A DNA stretch of 64,000 bases from Paramecium octaurelia (Eukaryota > Ciliophora > Oligohymenophorea > Peniculida > Parameciidae): positions 124,001-188,000 of the forward strand of contig CAJJDP010000125.1 of the NCBI GenBank assembly GCA_905182995.1, in the 5' to 3' direction. Numbering within the stretch: position 1 is the first letter of the stretch; each line of letters starts with the position of its first letter. Shown here in pieces: positions 12,621 through 23,744 of the stretch. Made by a program: the position numbers and the translations under genes. Under the pieces are notes generated by a model. That model was not told where the DNA came from, ran no database searches, and was given only the letters and a program-made list of their open reading frames with translations.

Positions 12621-14177
12621 ATGAATTAATAGAATTTGCCTTTTATTTATACTAGTTAAGGAGGTAGGTCTTATGTATGCGAAGAATTAATCGGATATGG
12701 CGCTCAAGGATAGATATATAGAGGTTACAAATAGGACCAATCCACTCTATAGGTAGCAATAAAATTTTCAGATGATACTCGGGATGATGAATTGTAATTT
12801 TTGTATAGACTCTTAAAAACATCCAACTAAGTTCATCACATAATCTAGTACTATGAAATCGATAAGGATATCAATAATTCATTTAAAAAGTATTGCTTCG
12901 TTATGGAATTGGGTACCAGAAATTTACTAGAAGAGCTTTAACTAGTAAATAATAGGGACGAATCGCATAATATAGAAATCATTTAATAGATCGCTTAGGG
13001 GATCAAAGAGCTTCACAACTTTAAACACATTCATCGAGATATTAAACCTGAAAATATTATCAAAGTTGGTGATAAATGGAAGCTCTGTGATTTTGGATTT
13101 CTCAAACATCAAATTAGTCAATCTGCCACTTTAAGGGTTGGTACTCCATATTATATAGCTCCAGAAATTGCTTTATAAGATCCTACTAACCCTAATTAAT
13201 ATAATAATAAAGTAGATAATTGGTCATTTGGATGCATTATCTATGAAATTTTAACAGGCGATTTGTTTTTTAATGGAATTTCATAAGAGGATGTGATATA
13301 ATAAATTGAAAATTATTGTTTTAATTAAAAATAGAAAGCGAGAGAAAAAAATAATGATAATAGATTCAATAAGATTAAAAATTCTAAGTTATAAAAATTA
13401 TGCAAATGTTTGATGACAGTAGATCCTTTATTACGATATGATATTTATTAAACCATTGAAGAATTGCTTAATCTCTAGGACAAACCTATCACTCCTAACG
13501 ATGATTCCAGTGAAAAGGTCAAAACTATCAATAATAATAATCATAACAATAAATTTTAACCTCTGAAACAAAGTATTATTAACACCCAACCGTAAACATA
13601 AATATTTTAATAATCAATTCCTGGATAAAGCAATATTTTAATGGGCACCCTTTAAAAGCCCTCAACTGTCCAATAACATATTCCTTTTCAAAGCAATTAA
13701 CCTTTCCCTATAAAAGATCCAAAGTTTTAACCCTAAGGTCCACTTTAATTTTAATAAAATATTTAATAGGCTTAATCATAAATATCATAAAGTAATTCAA
13801 AAATACAATTCAGTACTTTATAACCTTAATAATTTTAACTTACCTAACAACCACTCAAAAATCAATTTTAACCACAATTTCCAGTTACTATACCACTACA
13901 AATAAACCCTATTATAAATTAATCAAACACAGAAACAACATAAATTTTTTTAGTAAATAATAATCAAAATTAAAATTCAGTTTAAGCATAGATGATTTGC
14001 CATTTAAAAAAGTTAGTACAACCAAACTAGGTTGAATAAATTCTAAATTTTTTCTTAAATTAATAGATTTAAAAAAATTGTAATGATGTAATAGATTATC
14101 TTCAAGTCATAGTTAGTTATGTTAATAATGAAGTTAGTTCTAAAGTTTAAAACATAATACCACTAGATATTAAATGA
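12621..14177 (+). CDS. serine/threonine protein kinase (complete copy)
   Basis: An intronless 518-residue frame runs from ATG 12621 to TGA 14175-14177. The N-terminal kinase domain has GYGAQGQIYRG (Gly loop, about residue 25), VAIK (about 48), HRDIKPEN (about 139), DFGF (about 158) and GTPYYIAPE, so catalytic residues are intact. Residues after about 300 are a long Gln/Asn/Pro-rich low-complexity tail, partly because so many codons are TAA/TAG. The family is not resolved, though the spacing resembles NEK/ULK-like kinases. The 3' two thirds recur exactly downstream of the N at 14410. Confidence 0.85.
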
Positions 14178-14409
14178 TATTTTTAATTTAAAGTTTAATT
14201 TAGAATATATATTTAATTCATAAACCTTGCTTAACTATTTGACCAGCCTTTGATAAATTTACTGAAGATTTCTTACTCAAAATTGACATAAGTTCATTTT
14301 GGAGTGATACTGATAGATTGCTTTTTTATGGAGGAGATGAATCTGTTCTAAATTTGTTGATTGGTTATTCTTCAGATTACTACATAAAGACTTGTTGTTA
14401 TTAAGTTGT
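13073..14409 (+). repeat. 1,337-bp exact direct repeat, copy 1
   Basis: Wherever I compared them, including at both ends, bases 13073-14409 match 14411-15747 exactly at a constant offset of 1,338. The copies are separated by the single N at 14410. Copy 1 covers the 3' two thirds of the kinase and breaks off inside the next, minus-strand gene. Confidence 0.93.
14218..14409 (-). pseudogene. broken first copy of the 3' end of the next minus-strand gene (probable artefact)
   Basis: This is identical to 15556-15747, the C-terminal end of the coiled-coil gene. It is cut at the N with no upstream exons. Confidence 0.75.
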
Positions 14410-14410
14410 N
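14410..14410. other. single N (assembly join)
   Basis: This is the only ambiguous base noticed in the window, placed exactly at the junction between two identical 1,337-bp blocks. Confidence 0.95.
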
Positions 14411-15515
14411 TAAATGGAAGCTCTGTGATTTTGGATTTCTCAAACATCAAATTAGTCAATCTGCCACTTTAAGGGTTGGTACTCCATATTATATAGCTCC
14501 AGAAATTGCTTTATAAGATCCTACTAACCCTAATTAATATAATAATAAAGTAGATAATTGGTCATTTGGATGCATTATCTATGAAATTTTAACAGGCGAT
14601 TTGTTTTTTAATGGAATTTCATAAGAGGATGTGATATAATAAATTGAAAATTATTGTTTTAATTAAAAATAGAAAGCGAGAGAAAAAAATAATGATAATA
14701 GATTCAATAAGATTAAAAATTCTAAGTTATAAAAATTATGCAAATGTTTGATGACAGTAGATCCTTTATTACGATATGATATTTATTAAACCATTGAAGA
14801 ATTGCTTAATCTCTAGGACAAACCTATCACTCCTAACGATGATTCCAGTGAAAAGGTCAAAACTATCAATAATAATAATCATAACAATAAATTTTAACCT
14901 CTGAAACAAAGTATTATTAACACCCAACCGTAAACATAAATATTTTAATAATCAATTCCTGGATAAAGCAATATTTTAATGGGCACCCTTTAAAAGCCCT
15001 CAACTGTCCAATAACATATTCCTTTTCAAAGCAATTAACCTTTCCCTATAAAAGATCCAAAGTTTTAACCCTAAGGTCCACTTTAATTTTAATAAAATAT
15101 TTAATAGGCTTAATCATAAATATCATAAAGTAATTCAAAAATACAATTCAGTACTTTATAACCTTAATAATTTTAACTTACCTAACAACCACTCAAAAAT
15201 CAATTTTAACCACAATTTCCAGTTACTATACCACTACAAATAAACCCTATTATAAATTAATCAAACACAGAAACAACATAAATTTTTTTAGTAAATAATA
15301 ATCAAAATTAAAATTCAGTTTAAGCATAGATGATTTGCCATTTAAAAAAGTTAGTACAACCAAACTAGGTTGAATAAATTCTAAATTTTTTCTTAAATTA
15401 ATAGATTTAAAAAAATTGTAATGATGTAATAGATTATCTTCAAGTCATAGTTAGTTATGTTAATAATGAAGTTAGTTCTAAAGTTTAAAACATAATACCA
15501 CTAGATATTAAATGA
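14411..15515 (+). pseudogene. 5'-truncated second copy of the kinase (probable artefact)
   Basis: This is the same coding sequence as 13073-14177, ending at the equivalent TGA. It lacks the first ~150 codons (Gly loop, VAIK and the HRD motif), so it has no start. If the repeat is an assembly error it is not a separate gene. Confidence 0.85.
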
Positions 15516-15747
15516 TATTTTTAATTTAAAGTTTAATTTAGAATATATATTTAATTCATAAACCTTGCTTAACTATTTGACCAGCCTTTGATAAATTTAC
15601 TGAAGATTTCTTACTCAAAATTGACATAAGTTCATTTTGGAGTGATACTGATAGATTGCTTTTTTATGGAGGAGATGAATCTGTTCTAAATTTGTTGATT
15701 GGTTATTCTTCAGATTACTACATAAAGACTTGTTGTTATTAAGTTGT
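14411..15747 (+). repeat. 1,337-bp exact direct repeat, copy 2
   Basis: This is the second exact copy of 13073-14409. It starts in mid-codon within the kinase catalytic loop region and, unlike copy 1, continues at its right end into intact sequence of the minus-strand gene. The left end is broken and the right end natural, while copy 1 is the reverse. That pattern fits two overlapping contigs joined without merging. Confidence 0.93.
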
Positions 15748-17304
15748 TGAAAAACTTACTGTTTCTGATCGTTCTTATTCTAATTGGTATACATATTCAT
15801 CTAATTAATAAACTTGGTTTATTAAGAACTTAATTATTATTAATAATAATCAATTTGACTTCCAACCGATTGTATTTTTTGAATATCTTCCTTAGCAAAA
15901 TTCAAAATCTAATAATAATTTTATGAATTGATTGATCTTCCTTAATATCTCAAATCATATGTATTAATTTAGAAATTCAACTCTTTTATGAAGAATAAAC
16001 AATATATTACACGATTTTTCTTATCATTAATCATCTGTCAATTTTAAATAACAAATTAAATAACTAAATGTAGATTTTGTGATCTTATGAAATATTGGTA
16101 TGAACTTTTCAATTTTCTAATCAATGAACTCATTATTGTCAAATTCAAGTATTACTTCATCTTTCATATACAAGGCTTTTTTCAACTTTTTAACAAAAAT
16201 TATGGAATAGACTACTTTTCTGAATCTTAAGTAAATATTATGCTTTCTAATCTAGAATTCTTTTCTTAGGAGGACAAAATAATGAATATAATTTAAATAT
16301 TAAATTAATTGTGGAAAAAAAAATTTGAGTTCTCTTATTTTAAAGTAAATATGATTATAAACTATAACTTAAAGCTACTTTATTTTAGGAAATAGCTTTT
16401 CTTACAAGTAACTCTTCGAATTCAACTTGAAGTTATATATATTAATTGTTTAGATCTTCAAATTCCTATGCCAAATCCTATTCTATTAAAGAAACCATTA
16501 ACCTAACTTCTCTTTCTCTATATGTTATGTATCATACTGATTACATGATTCAATTAATTGATCTATATTGATTGTCTTTTTATGCTTTTAGTTTTTCTTG
16601 TTCTAGAGCATCCTAAAATTAATTAATTTTTTCTTCCTGTTACTCGATTATAATTTATGTTCTAATTGTAATAAGTCTTTTGCCTTGGTGTGTTCAGAAT
16701 TTAATTATTCAATTTTATATCTAAGTTACTCACCTACTTTTTGTATGCTTAAATTTTTTTACATACTTAATCATTTTCCTCCTTTAACTGAGTATTTGTG
16801 GATATTAAACTCTAAATAATTTCTTTGATGTCAATAAAAAATTCTTCAATTTTTATTTGATTATACTATTTTTCTTCTTCTTTTTAGGAACCGATTTGCA
16901 ACTGGAAGCAGAAGATGATTTTCTTCCTTCATACAATCCTTCATAAACATACGACTTTTTTTTGGTAACCAAACATTCCGCAATAGTTTAAATAATTACT
17001 AACTTTAAAATTTTACTTTCTACAAAAGTTATTAGTTCTTATCTTAGACTTCCTTCAATGCAACTAATAATTATTAATTAAATTATTGCAATTGCTTGGT
17101 TTTTTTCTATTAATTATCAAACATCTAATCATGTACTTCTTAGAGAATAGCAAATTTTCTATCCCCATACTCAACTCAATTATTCTTCCAACTCTTGTAA
17201 TCTTCTTAAATTATATTAATTGTTTAGTCTTTAATCTAGACATCATTACTCAATAACTTGATTTTAGTAAACCTTTCTTGTATCGCTTAGACACTTTCAT
17301 TCAT
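15556..17304 (-). CDS. multi-exon coiled-coil protein, exon structure only partly resolved
   Basis: The gene starts at ATG 17304 (MNESVQAIQERFTKIKLL), 37 bp downstream of the TVP23 gene on the same strand. The frame moves through many very short exons and introns. Well-supported joins include an 18-nt in-frame intron carrying TGA, a 20-nt intron (GTTTGG...AAAAG) and a 23-nt intron (GTTTAA...CTCAG). The resulting segments, such as KQLQQFNQQLLVALKEVQDK and KEKLEQDLAQEFEDLNNQ, are classic coiled coil. A basic PKKKKKN patch lies near the first third. I could not resolve all joins between 15,870 and 16,450. The likely C-terminal segment is Ser/Gln rich and ends at TGA 15556-15558. An alternative end is at 15615. 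It may be a cytoskeletal protein. Confidence 0.5.
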
Positions 17305-17341
17305 ACTTAAATTTAAATTATTAATAAATAACAATCTAATC

Positions 17342-18060
17342 TCATTTCATTATCATTCCTACTATATTCAAACTACTCTTGGCCATTTCTCTTTTTAATT
17401 GCTATAATTTTTTCTTATGATCCCCTCTGCATTTGTAAAATCCTTGGAAATTTGTTGCAGTTAATAAAAGACACATAATTGGTAATGGCAACTTTAAAAA
17501 ATAATCTAAATAGATTACCCAAATAGCTTTGAATCCAATTAAGTCACCTAAACACATTATTCCCCAATAAATAGTTCCATAAACAAGACATGCCCAAAAA
17601 AAATATTAATCTACTTAATTCGATTGCTCTTAAGATTAAGTTTAGACACTCCATTTTTTTCCTTTCACCTCAAGCCACCAACACAGCCCAACCAATTTCA
17701 ATCCAAAATAATTCTTCATCAGAATAAACTACACTAATTGCAATAATCCAACAAACATATATGTATTAGACATATCCTACAAAACAATAAAACACAATCC
17801 TGGCAATCCAGTAAGTATTACTGCAGCAACACAAATAAAAGGATGAGCTGCTTCAGTTATATCATACTATTGCACTAATAGATCTTTCTAATAATATAAA
17901 TCGTTTAATTTACATTAGCTGCTTCTATCTCTTCTTCCTATTGATTATTTTGATAAACTTAATCATATTTGTCAACAGTAAGATCCACATCAGGCTCTAT
18001 ATGGTTTGTTATTCTTTTAGGCGAAATATCTATGTTAAAATCCAATGAAGTTTATTCCAT
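17342..18060 (-). CDS. TVP23: TVP23/FAM18-family Golgi membrane protein
   Basis: Two exons with a 26-nt intron (17888-17913) give 230 residues. After an acidic N-terminus the protein has four hydrophobic segments in the order of TVP23. The diagnostic motif KLVGLCWWLEVKGKKW corresponds to the family's LVGLRWW signature, and a TNFQGFYKCRGDHKKK tail corresponds to the family's GYxKC end. TVP23 proteins sit in late-Golgi membranes and take part in retrieval and trafficking. That role is family knowledge, not seen here. The downstream coiled-coil gene starts only 37 bp away. Confidence 0.85.
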
Positions 18061-18081
18061 TTAATATTATTTATTTATATT

Positions 18082-19533
18082 TCATAATTAAAAATATAAC
18101 TCAATATCTCCTTCTCCCACTACTTCATAGTGCTAATCTTCAATCAAAAGTAATTAACAATTTGAACATTTATAATCAAAGGCTTATGATTAATGAATTT
18201 CATTGGGAATAAAAGCTTTTGATTAACAACCTGCCTTTGATTTATAGGATAAAATAAACTCTTTAGTTTCAGAGTAATATTAATTGGTTTCAATAGAATC
18301 AGCACAAATTTAATATGCATAAGGTCTTCTTAATGCATTAAGTTTTTATTTCTAAAATGATCCTTCTTCATAAAAAAGTCCTTCTTCATACATGGTTGAC
18401 ATAGTTGTATGATCATTATATCCTTTATACTACCAATATGTCCAAGATTATTAGTAACTATCAGCTTTGTCAAGTATATAATCAAGTATTTCTTTAGATT
18501 GTTCATCATCTCCAACTGCTCCAAACTCAGTCAAAAAACCTCCTATTTTAAGTTCATTAACATTCCTCATTTTCAAGTAGTACATCAATTAATTAATCCT
18601 ATTACAAAATACTGAGGAAATCTTCTCTATTCCGCAATAAACATGATAACTGAACACTTCTTTATTTTAATATTCTTGCCCACCAATATTTGAATCAAAA
18701 CCAGCTCCTAAAACATCAAGAAAATCAGATTCAAAAAATATTAACTTTTCATTATCAACCTTTCTTATATAATTATGAATGAGTTTATAGAGTGGAATCA
18801 GATATTTTGAATTTGCAAGTCCTGGCCAAAAAAAGTCAATTATGCCTTTTTAAAAATTTCCTGGAGAGGGTTCATTCAAAATTTCATATCCTATGACATT
18901 CCATTCATTCTTATGTTTCTCTGCTACTCTTTACCAAAATTACCCATAATAATCAGCCAAACCATTCTAATTTGAATAAAGCATTTCAAAATGCCTTCCA
19001 ATATCATTTGTAGAATAAAATAAAGCAAACTTTTACTAATAGCAATCTTCTAATATTGGATAGCCTTGATCATTTAATCTAATTTTTAATGTTTTTGGAA
19101 ATGGAAAATCTTTCTTTTCAACCGCCCAATCAGGAAATCCATTTCCACAAAATTATCTATTAAATAAGTCTTGATGAGCATCCAGAATAACATAAATTTT
19201 GTATTTAGCAGCCATTTATACAATCATAACAATCTTGTCTAAATATTCCTCGTCCAATTCACCTCTCCTTGGCATAGCTCCTTCAAATGAAACGTGAAGT
19301 CTAATCACATTAAAGCCATTCTTGCTTAAAATTTAACAATCCTCTTCGCTAAAAGACTCCATGTAGTCGAACCCTTCTGTCTTTGGAATGTAAGGAGCTT
19401 ATTTATAGACCACATTGAATCCATGAAAAATTCGAATTGCTCCATTCTAATCTTGAAAATATCGACGTTCGTTAAGAGTTATTGGAGATGCAAAAACACT
19501 AACAATCAAAATAATGACTTAATATATTTTCAT
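18082..19533 (-). CDS. secreted GH5 glycosidase, endoglycoceramidase-like
   Basis: An intronless 483-residue frame starts at ATG 19533. Residues 1-16 are a signal peptide (MKIYQVIILIVSVFAS). The GH5 barrel shows NGFNVIRLHVSFEGAMPRRG, then YVILDAHQDLFNRQFCGNG. The acid/base Glu is in YEILNEP (about residue 219) and the nucleophile Glu in FLTEFGA (about 335). The VILDAHQD plus FCGNGFPDWA pattern is that of endoglycoceramidases, which split the sugar chain from glycosphingolipids. Other GH5 lipid-linked glycosidases are possible. A Cys-containing C-terminal beta domain follows. The product is probably lysosomal or food-vacuolar, or secreted. Confidence 0.85.
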
Positions 19534-19540
19534 ATAATTT

Positions 19541-20151
19541 AAATAATATTATTAATAATATCATTTTTAGATAAATATTTAAAAAATTAATATATTAATT
19601 CTTAATAATCAACAAAAAAAATATACAATATACTTATTATGAATGTTCAGGGGTACCTTTTAAATTTCTGCAGATTAATAAATAAAATTATTGTTTGCAA
19701 TAATCAATTTAAAATAACCCTATTATTAATTACTTATAGGACTTATTTGATTTCAAGAAAATACAATATATTCAATAACTTGTAAGGATAGGTCTGCAAT
19801 CTAAGAATCTAAAATGGAAAGCTATTTATTGTTGGGTTGATATCAATTTATATAATTCAAGTCTTATATTTAAAAAAGCTAAGCTTTCTCCAATTCCTCT
19901 TCCAAAAAACTTAATGCCATTCATTTAGATAATAAGAATTTTACTTATATTTATTGTAAGGTTTTCATATAAAAAAATGAACATAGGAAAAAATATGCTT
20001 AATTCAAAATTCTCCTGTTATAAAATCTATTTTCACAAGGAGTTATTATTTAAAGTATGATTGTTAGCTTATTATAATACCAGGATACATTATAAGCCTA
20101 ATTAATAATATTAAAAAAATTAAAGTGATTGATTAAATTATTATATAAATT
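19541..20151. other. 611-bp region without a resolved gene
   Basis: This lies between the GH5 start and the 3' end of the Dna2-like gene. Short open stretches occur on the minus strand, one starting MALSFLEEELEKAQ at 19920, but none can be extended with plausible introns. A weak, frame-disrupted echo of helicase sequence (LTIIL near 20,060) may be decayed continuation of the upstream gene. Confidence 0.4.
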
Positions 20152-22731
20152 TCATTGAAATTATTTGTTGGATCTTTCCTGATCTAAGTCTACAAGACAT
20201 CCTATATTCTTAAACTACTATGATAATCTTTAAAAGAGACTAATTTATAATATTTTAGCTTTTTTGGATTTAACTTAAGGTTATTCTTTTTCTGAATCCT
20301 ATAATAATATAAAAACTTTGCTTTTAAGGATACAAGAAATACAAAATGGTTCTATGATTTTTGTAGATTAATCAACAATACAATAATCATAAGAATCTGA
20401 TTATAAAATATCAGTACACTATTAACAAGTGGAGAAATATAAATGCTTATTTTCTAATATATTATTGATTTCTTGCATATCTTTGAATCGTTTAAATTCA
20501 AAAGTATACTTTTAATTATTTTCTGGGATTTAATCCTTTTCTCGTTATAATCTTAAAATCCATTCAGAATTATTGGGAAATGTTTCAATGAAATCATTTA
20601 TTTATTCATCTAAAATATTATCATCAACAGAGCAAAATAATACTTTTTTATTTGTATATCCTAATAAGAATAATAAATGGGTTAACATTGTCCTTTTTCC
20701 ATAATGTCCTTAGATTAAAGCAAAATCTTCAGCTAATAGACTTAATTAAATAGCTTTAAATTAATTTTCATTTAAGCCTGATTTAAAATCCTCTAATATT
20801 TATTAAACATATGTTTATATGCCTTCATCAAGATGAGATGAACTCCTAAATTAAGGAGTATAACCTAATATAAGAATTTCTTTTTTTCTCTACCATTTTT
20901 TATTAGTTGCAACTTCAAATGTGATATAATTGTAATGTTTATATGGATTAGATTGTTATATTTTTTGTATTAGTATATCCTCTATCTCTAATGGACTACC
21001 AAATGCTCTTAGTTCTGTTTTTTCTTGAACATGCATGCGAATCAGGTATTCAAGGTCATCTTCTTATAGAATTTCTGACCTAGAAGGCTGATTTAATAAG
21101 TATTTTTAAATAATATTTGGTTACTTTTTCAAAATGAATTGATAACTTTTTTAAGTTCTCTTGCATTCAAGGGTTAATTCTTTATTTTTAGAAATGTAGT
21201 CTTTTATTATTTTGCTTGCTTAATCTTCAAGAAATGTGTTTTTTGATGATAATATATAATGGATTTCAAACATATCGTTAAGTCTTTATTTTTATTTAAT
21301 TTCATATTCTATTTTAGAACATATTTATGCTTGCTTCTCTAATCTTAGGTACTTTAGCATAGTATTTAAATAATGCCTAGTTTAATCATTAAACTATTTT
21401 TCCATTTATTAATATTCATAAATTGTAAATTCAAATTTTGGTTAATTTTTTAATAAATTTAAACCATAGCATGCAACTCTAATTCCACATTTCTAACATT
21501 TAATCTATTCTTCTGCTGTTTTTATTTCTAATTAAAGTGAAGGCAAAACATGGTAATCTTCCTCTGATTTGTTAAAATTAAATAAGTCAGAAATGAAGTG
21601 ATTTCTACAAAACAACAAGTCTTTTTATTGAAATTAAGTAAAGGGAATGATTTTATAATCTAAATTATTTAAATATAACATCAATCCTAATAAAGTTTTC
21701 TATTAATAGTGATCATTCATTAAAAGCAAATATGTATACACTTAAGTCCTGTCAGAAGCTAACTTAATTCCAGTTTTTACTTCTATTGGAATCTTACACA
21801 CTTTTTATTAAACATTATCTATAGTTAGGCTAACTTCTATAATCGAATCAACAACTCCGACTAAGCCAAAAATAGATGATTAAATATTTTTTTCATTTTC
21901 TACCCATTTTATAATTTTGATTTCATATTTTTATTCCTCAACCTATTATACAATAGATTATTGCTTAATCACAAATTTTTTAATCCAAATTAAAGTGTTA
22001 ATGATTCCTTAGAATAAACTTGCTTCCATTTCTTTATCTAACTTTTATTTTACGGAATATATTTCTTTCAAGAATTTTGATTTAATTTCCTCACAAAGTA
22101 CCCTCAACAAAACTGGAATTTTAGTTAATTCTAATTCTTCTGTATTTGATTCATCTACATACTAAAAATATTCAGAATAGTCATTAATTGATTTTATAAC
22201 ATTTTAGAACAAATAATGCAAAAAATTACCTCTTATTTTGTTTGTGTTTGTACCAAAGGATTAATTCTTAAAAAAATCTTTGAGAACTTATTTCCTTCTA
22301 CAATATGCTAGATTACTTAATTTGGTAGCAGAAATAAAGATTTTTGGCTCCAAAATATAAAAATGATCATTTTTAATTTTTTAATTGAAACAAATTGTAT
22401 TATCACTATTAAAATTTCCATAAACAAGAATTTCCATTCCTTCTGTAATAGTATTTAGATTATTATGATGATCAAAAAGCAAAATATAATAGTTTATTTC
22501 AATATAATCTTTTTTTGTTTTTATCAATAAATATCGATTATTGGATAATTTTTGAGCTTCAAACATTATTTTTTTAATAGTTTCATCATTAACTTATTAT
22601 TTTGAATTAAAGAGTTGAACAACATTCAAATTGTGAAAAGCATTCTATTATTGTAGTTAATGACAATTAATGGTTGAGATATTGGAATCATACTATAAAT
22701 CTTCTAATTGAAATTAATCTTTTCTGATCAT
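20152..22731 (-). CDS. Dna2-like Fe-S nuclease with a degenerate, truncated helicase domain
   Basis: An intronless 859-residue frame runs from ATG 22731 to TGA 20152-20154. The Dna2 nuclease part is intact. It has an Fe-S first Cys in YCRRKQ (about residue 143), the catalytic Asp in GLVGVVD (about 290), the Glu and Lys of PIEVKTG (about 315), RTQVYTYLLL, and the trailing CQKCGIRVAC cluster (about 412-421). The SF1 helicase part aligns in order (LAEDFALIQG..., YDYCIVDQ, FILLQD, ISLFQRLSQ). Its Walker A reads GHYGKRT instead of GxxGxGKT, the DE box is DQ, and everything beyond about motif III-IV is missing. It should cut but not unwind. A role in replication, repair or DNA rearrangement is inference. 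Confidence 0.85.
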
Positions 22732-22834
22732 TTGCAATTTATTAAAATGAATAAAAAATAAGGTGCCCTAATAAAGTGGAATTATGATTAATGATATAAA
22801 TAATATAATAAAAATTATTATTTTGCAAAAAGTA

Positions 22835-23095
22835 TCACCTAGGTTGAATTCTATTTAAGAATTTTAATAATGATTTCTGATTAGTATTTAATTCCGACTC
22901 ACATTTCTTTATACATTTTTTATCATTTTAACATGATTCCAAACAGATTTTGTTTTCATTTTATATCAACTACAACCCCTTTTTATAAATTAAGTATTCA
23001 TTTGCGCAGGTGGAATAACATGAAGATTCAGGATTAAGCTCCCAGCATTTATAGCACTGTGTCACTGCTTTGAAAAAGAGATTCTCGTGATCCAT
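22835..23095 (-). CDS. small cysteine-rich protein with CX3C motifs, 86 aa
   Basis: One frame runs from ATG 23095 to TGA 22835-22837. The product starts MDHENLFFKAVTQCYKCW and has nine Cys, including three CX3C pairs (CYSTC, CLESC, CIKKC). Twin CX3C patterns are typical of small proteins of the mitochondrial intermembrane space (small Tim family and relatives), folded by the Mia40 pathway. There is no signal peptide, which fits. The Cys spacing is not that of a standard small Tim, so this is only a suggestion. It lies 28 bp from the next upstream gene on the same strand. Confidence 0.65.
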
Positions 23096-23123
23096 TGATT
23101 AATTTTATTAAAAAATATATTTT

Positions 23124-23682
23124 TCATTTTTTCTTTTATACCACTATATTTTCTAATATTAAAGACTAGACATCTGGTGAGTTAGAATATAAAACTAATG
23201 CAAATTTGCCTAAGGGAAAATTTGATGATTACTAAAATATCAATAATAATAAAACTTCTGTGATCTGTAGTTTTTTGAATTCTCCTTTTCCTTTTAGTAG
23301 CAATTTGGTCCTTCCAACTAAAAGGGGCTTTCCTTGGGAGTTGACAGTGATTTCTTTAGGAAATTTATCTGCTGAAAATCTTCATTAGAGGAATAGGGTA
23401 CAATTTAATGTAGACTGTGTATTCTTCATTTTTTGTCAAATTGCCAGAATAATCTCTCAAAGAAATAGAAAGTGTGAAATCAGATTTGCAGTATAAGTTT
23501 TAAATATCTTTTTCCAGATGAATAAATATGCTTGCTTCGTCATTACTGTACAATTTGAATAAGCTCTTGTTTCTAGATCTACGATTTTATTAAAAGTTCT
23601 CCAAACAATGCTAAAAAGATTTGAGTCCCATGGAGAGGTTATGGATTTGAAGACTCTAAGATGATAACATATCCTCAAGCAT
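23124..23682 (-). CDS. unknown 170-aa protein
   Basis: Start ATG 23682. A 22-nt intron at 23380-23401 is certain from the frame. A second 24-nt GTTTTA...TTTTAG stretch at 23232-23255 is in frame, has no TGA and could equally be coding. The product has a predicted beta-rich second half (EYTVYIKLFSADKFPKEITV, then KPLLVGRTKLLLKGKGEF) and ends SPDVQSLILENIVVQKKK. It is not recognised. It diverges from the peroxiredoxin gene, 62 bp away. Confidence 0.6.
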
Positions 23683-23744
23683 TTTGAAATTCAAATCTTT
23701 CTATTTATCGAGAAATTCTTACAATTCTTACATTAATAATCATA

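Noticed and set aside
15568-15930. A plus-strand open frame opposite the coiled-coil gene (reading DKFTEDFLLKID...)
   Set aside because: It has no start codon and lies antisense to a better coding frame. It is most likely a shadow frame.
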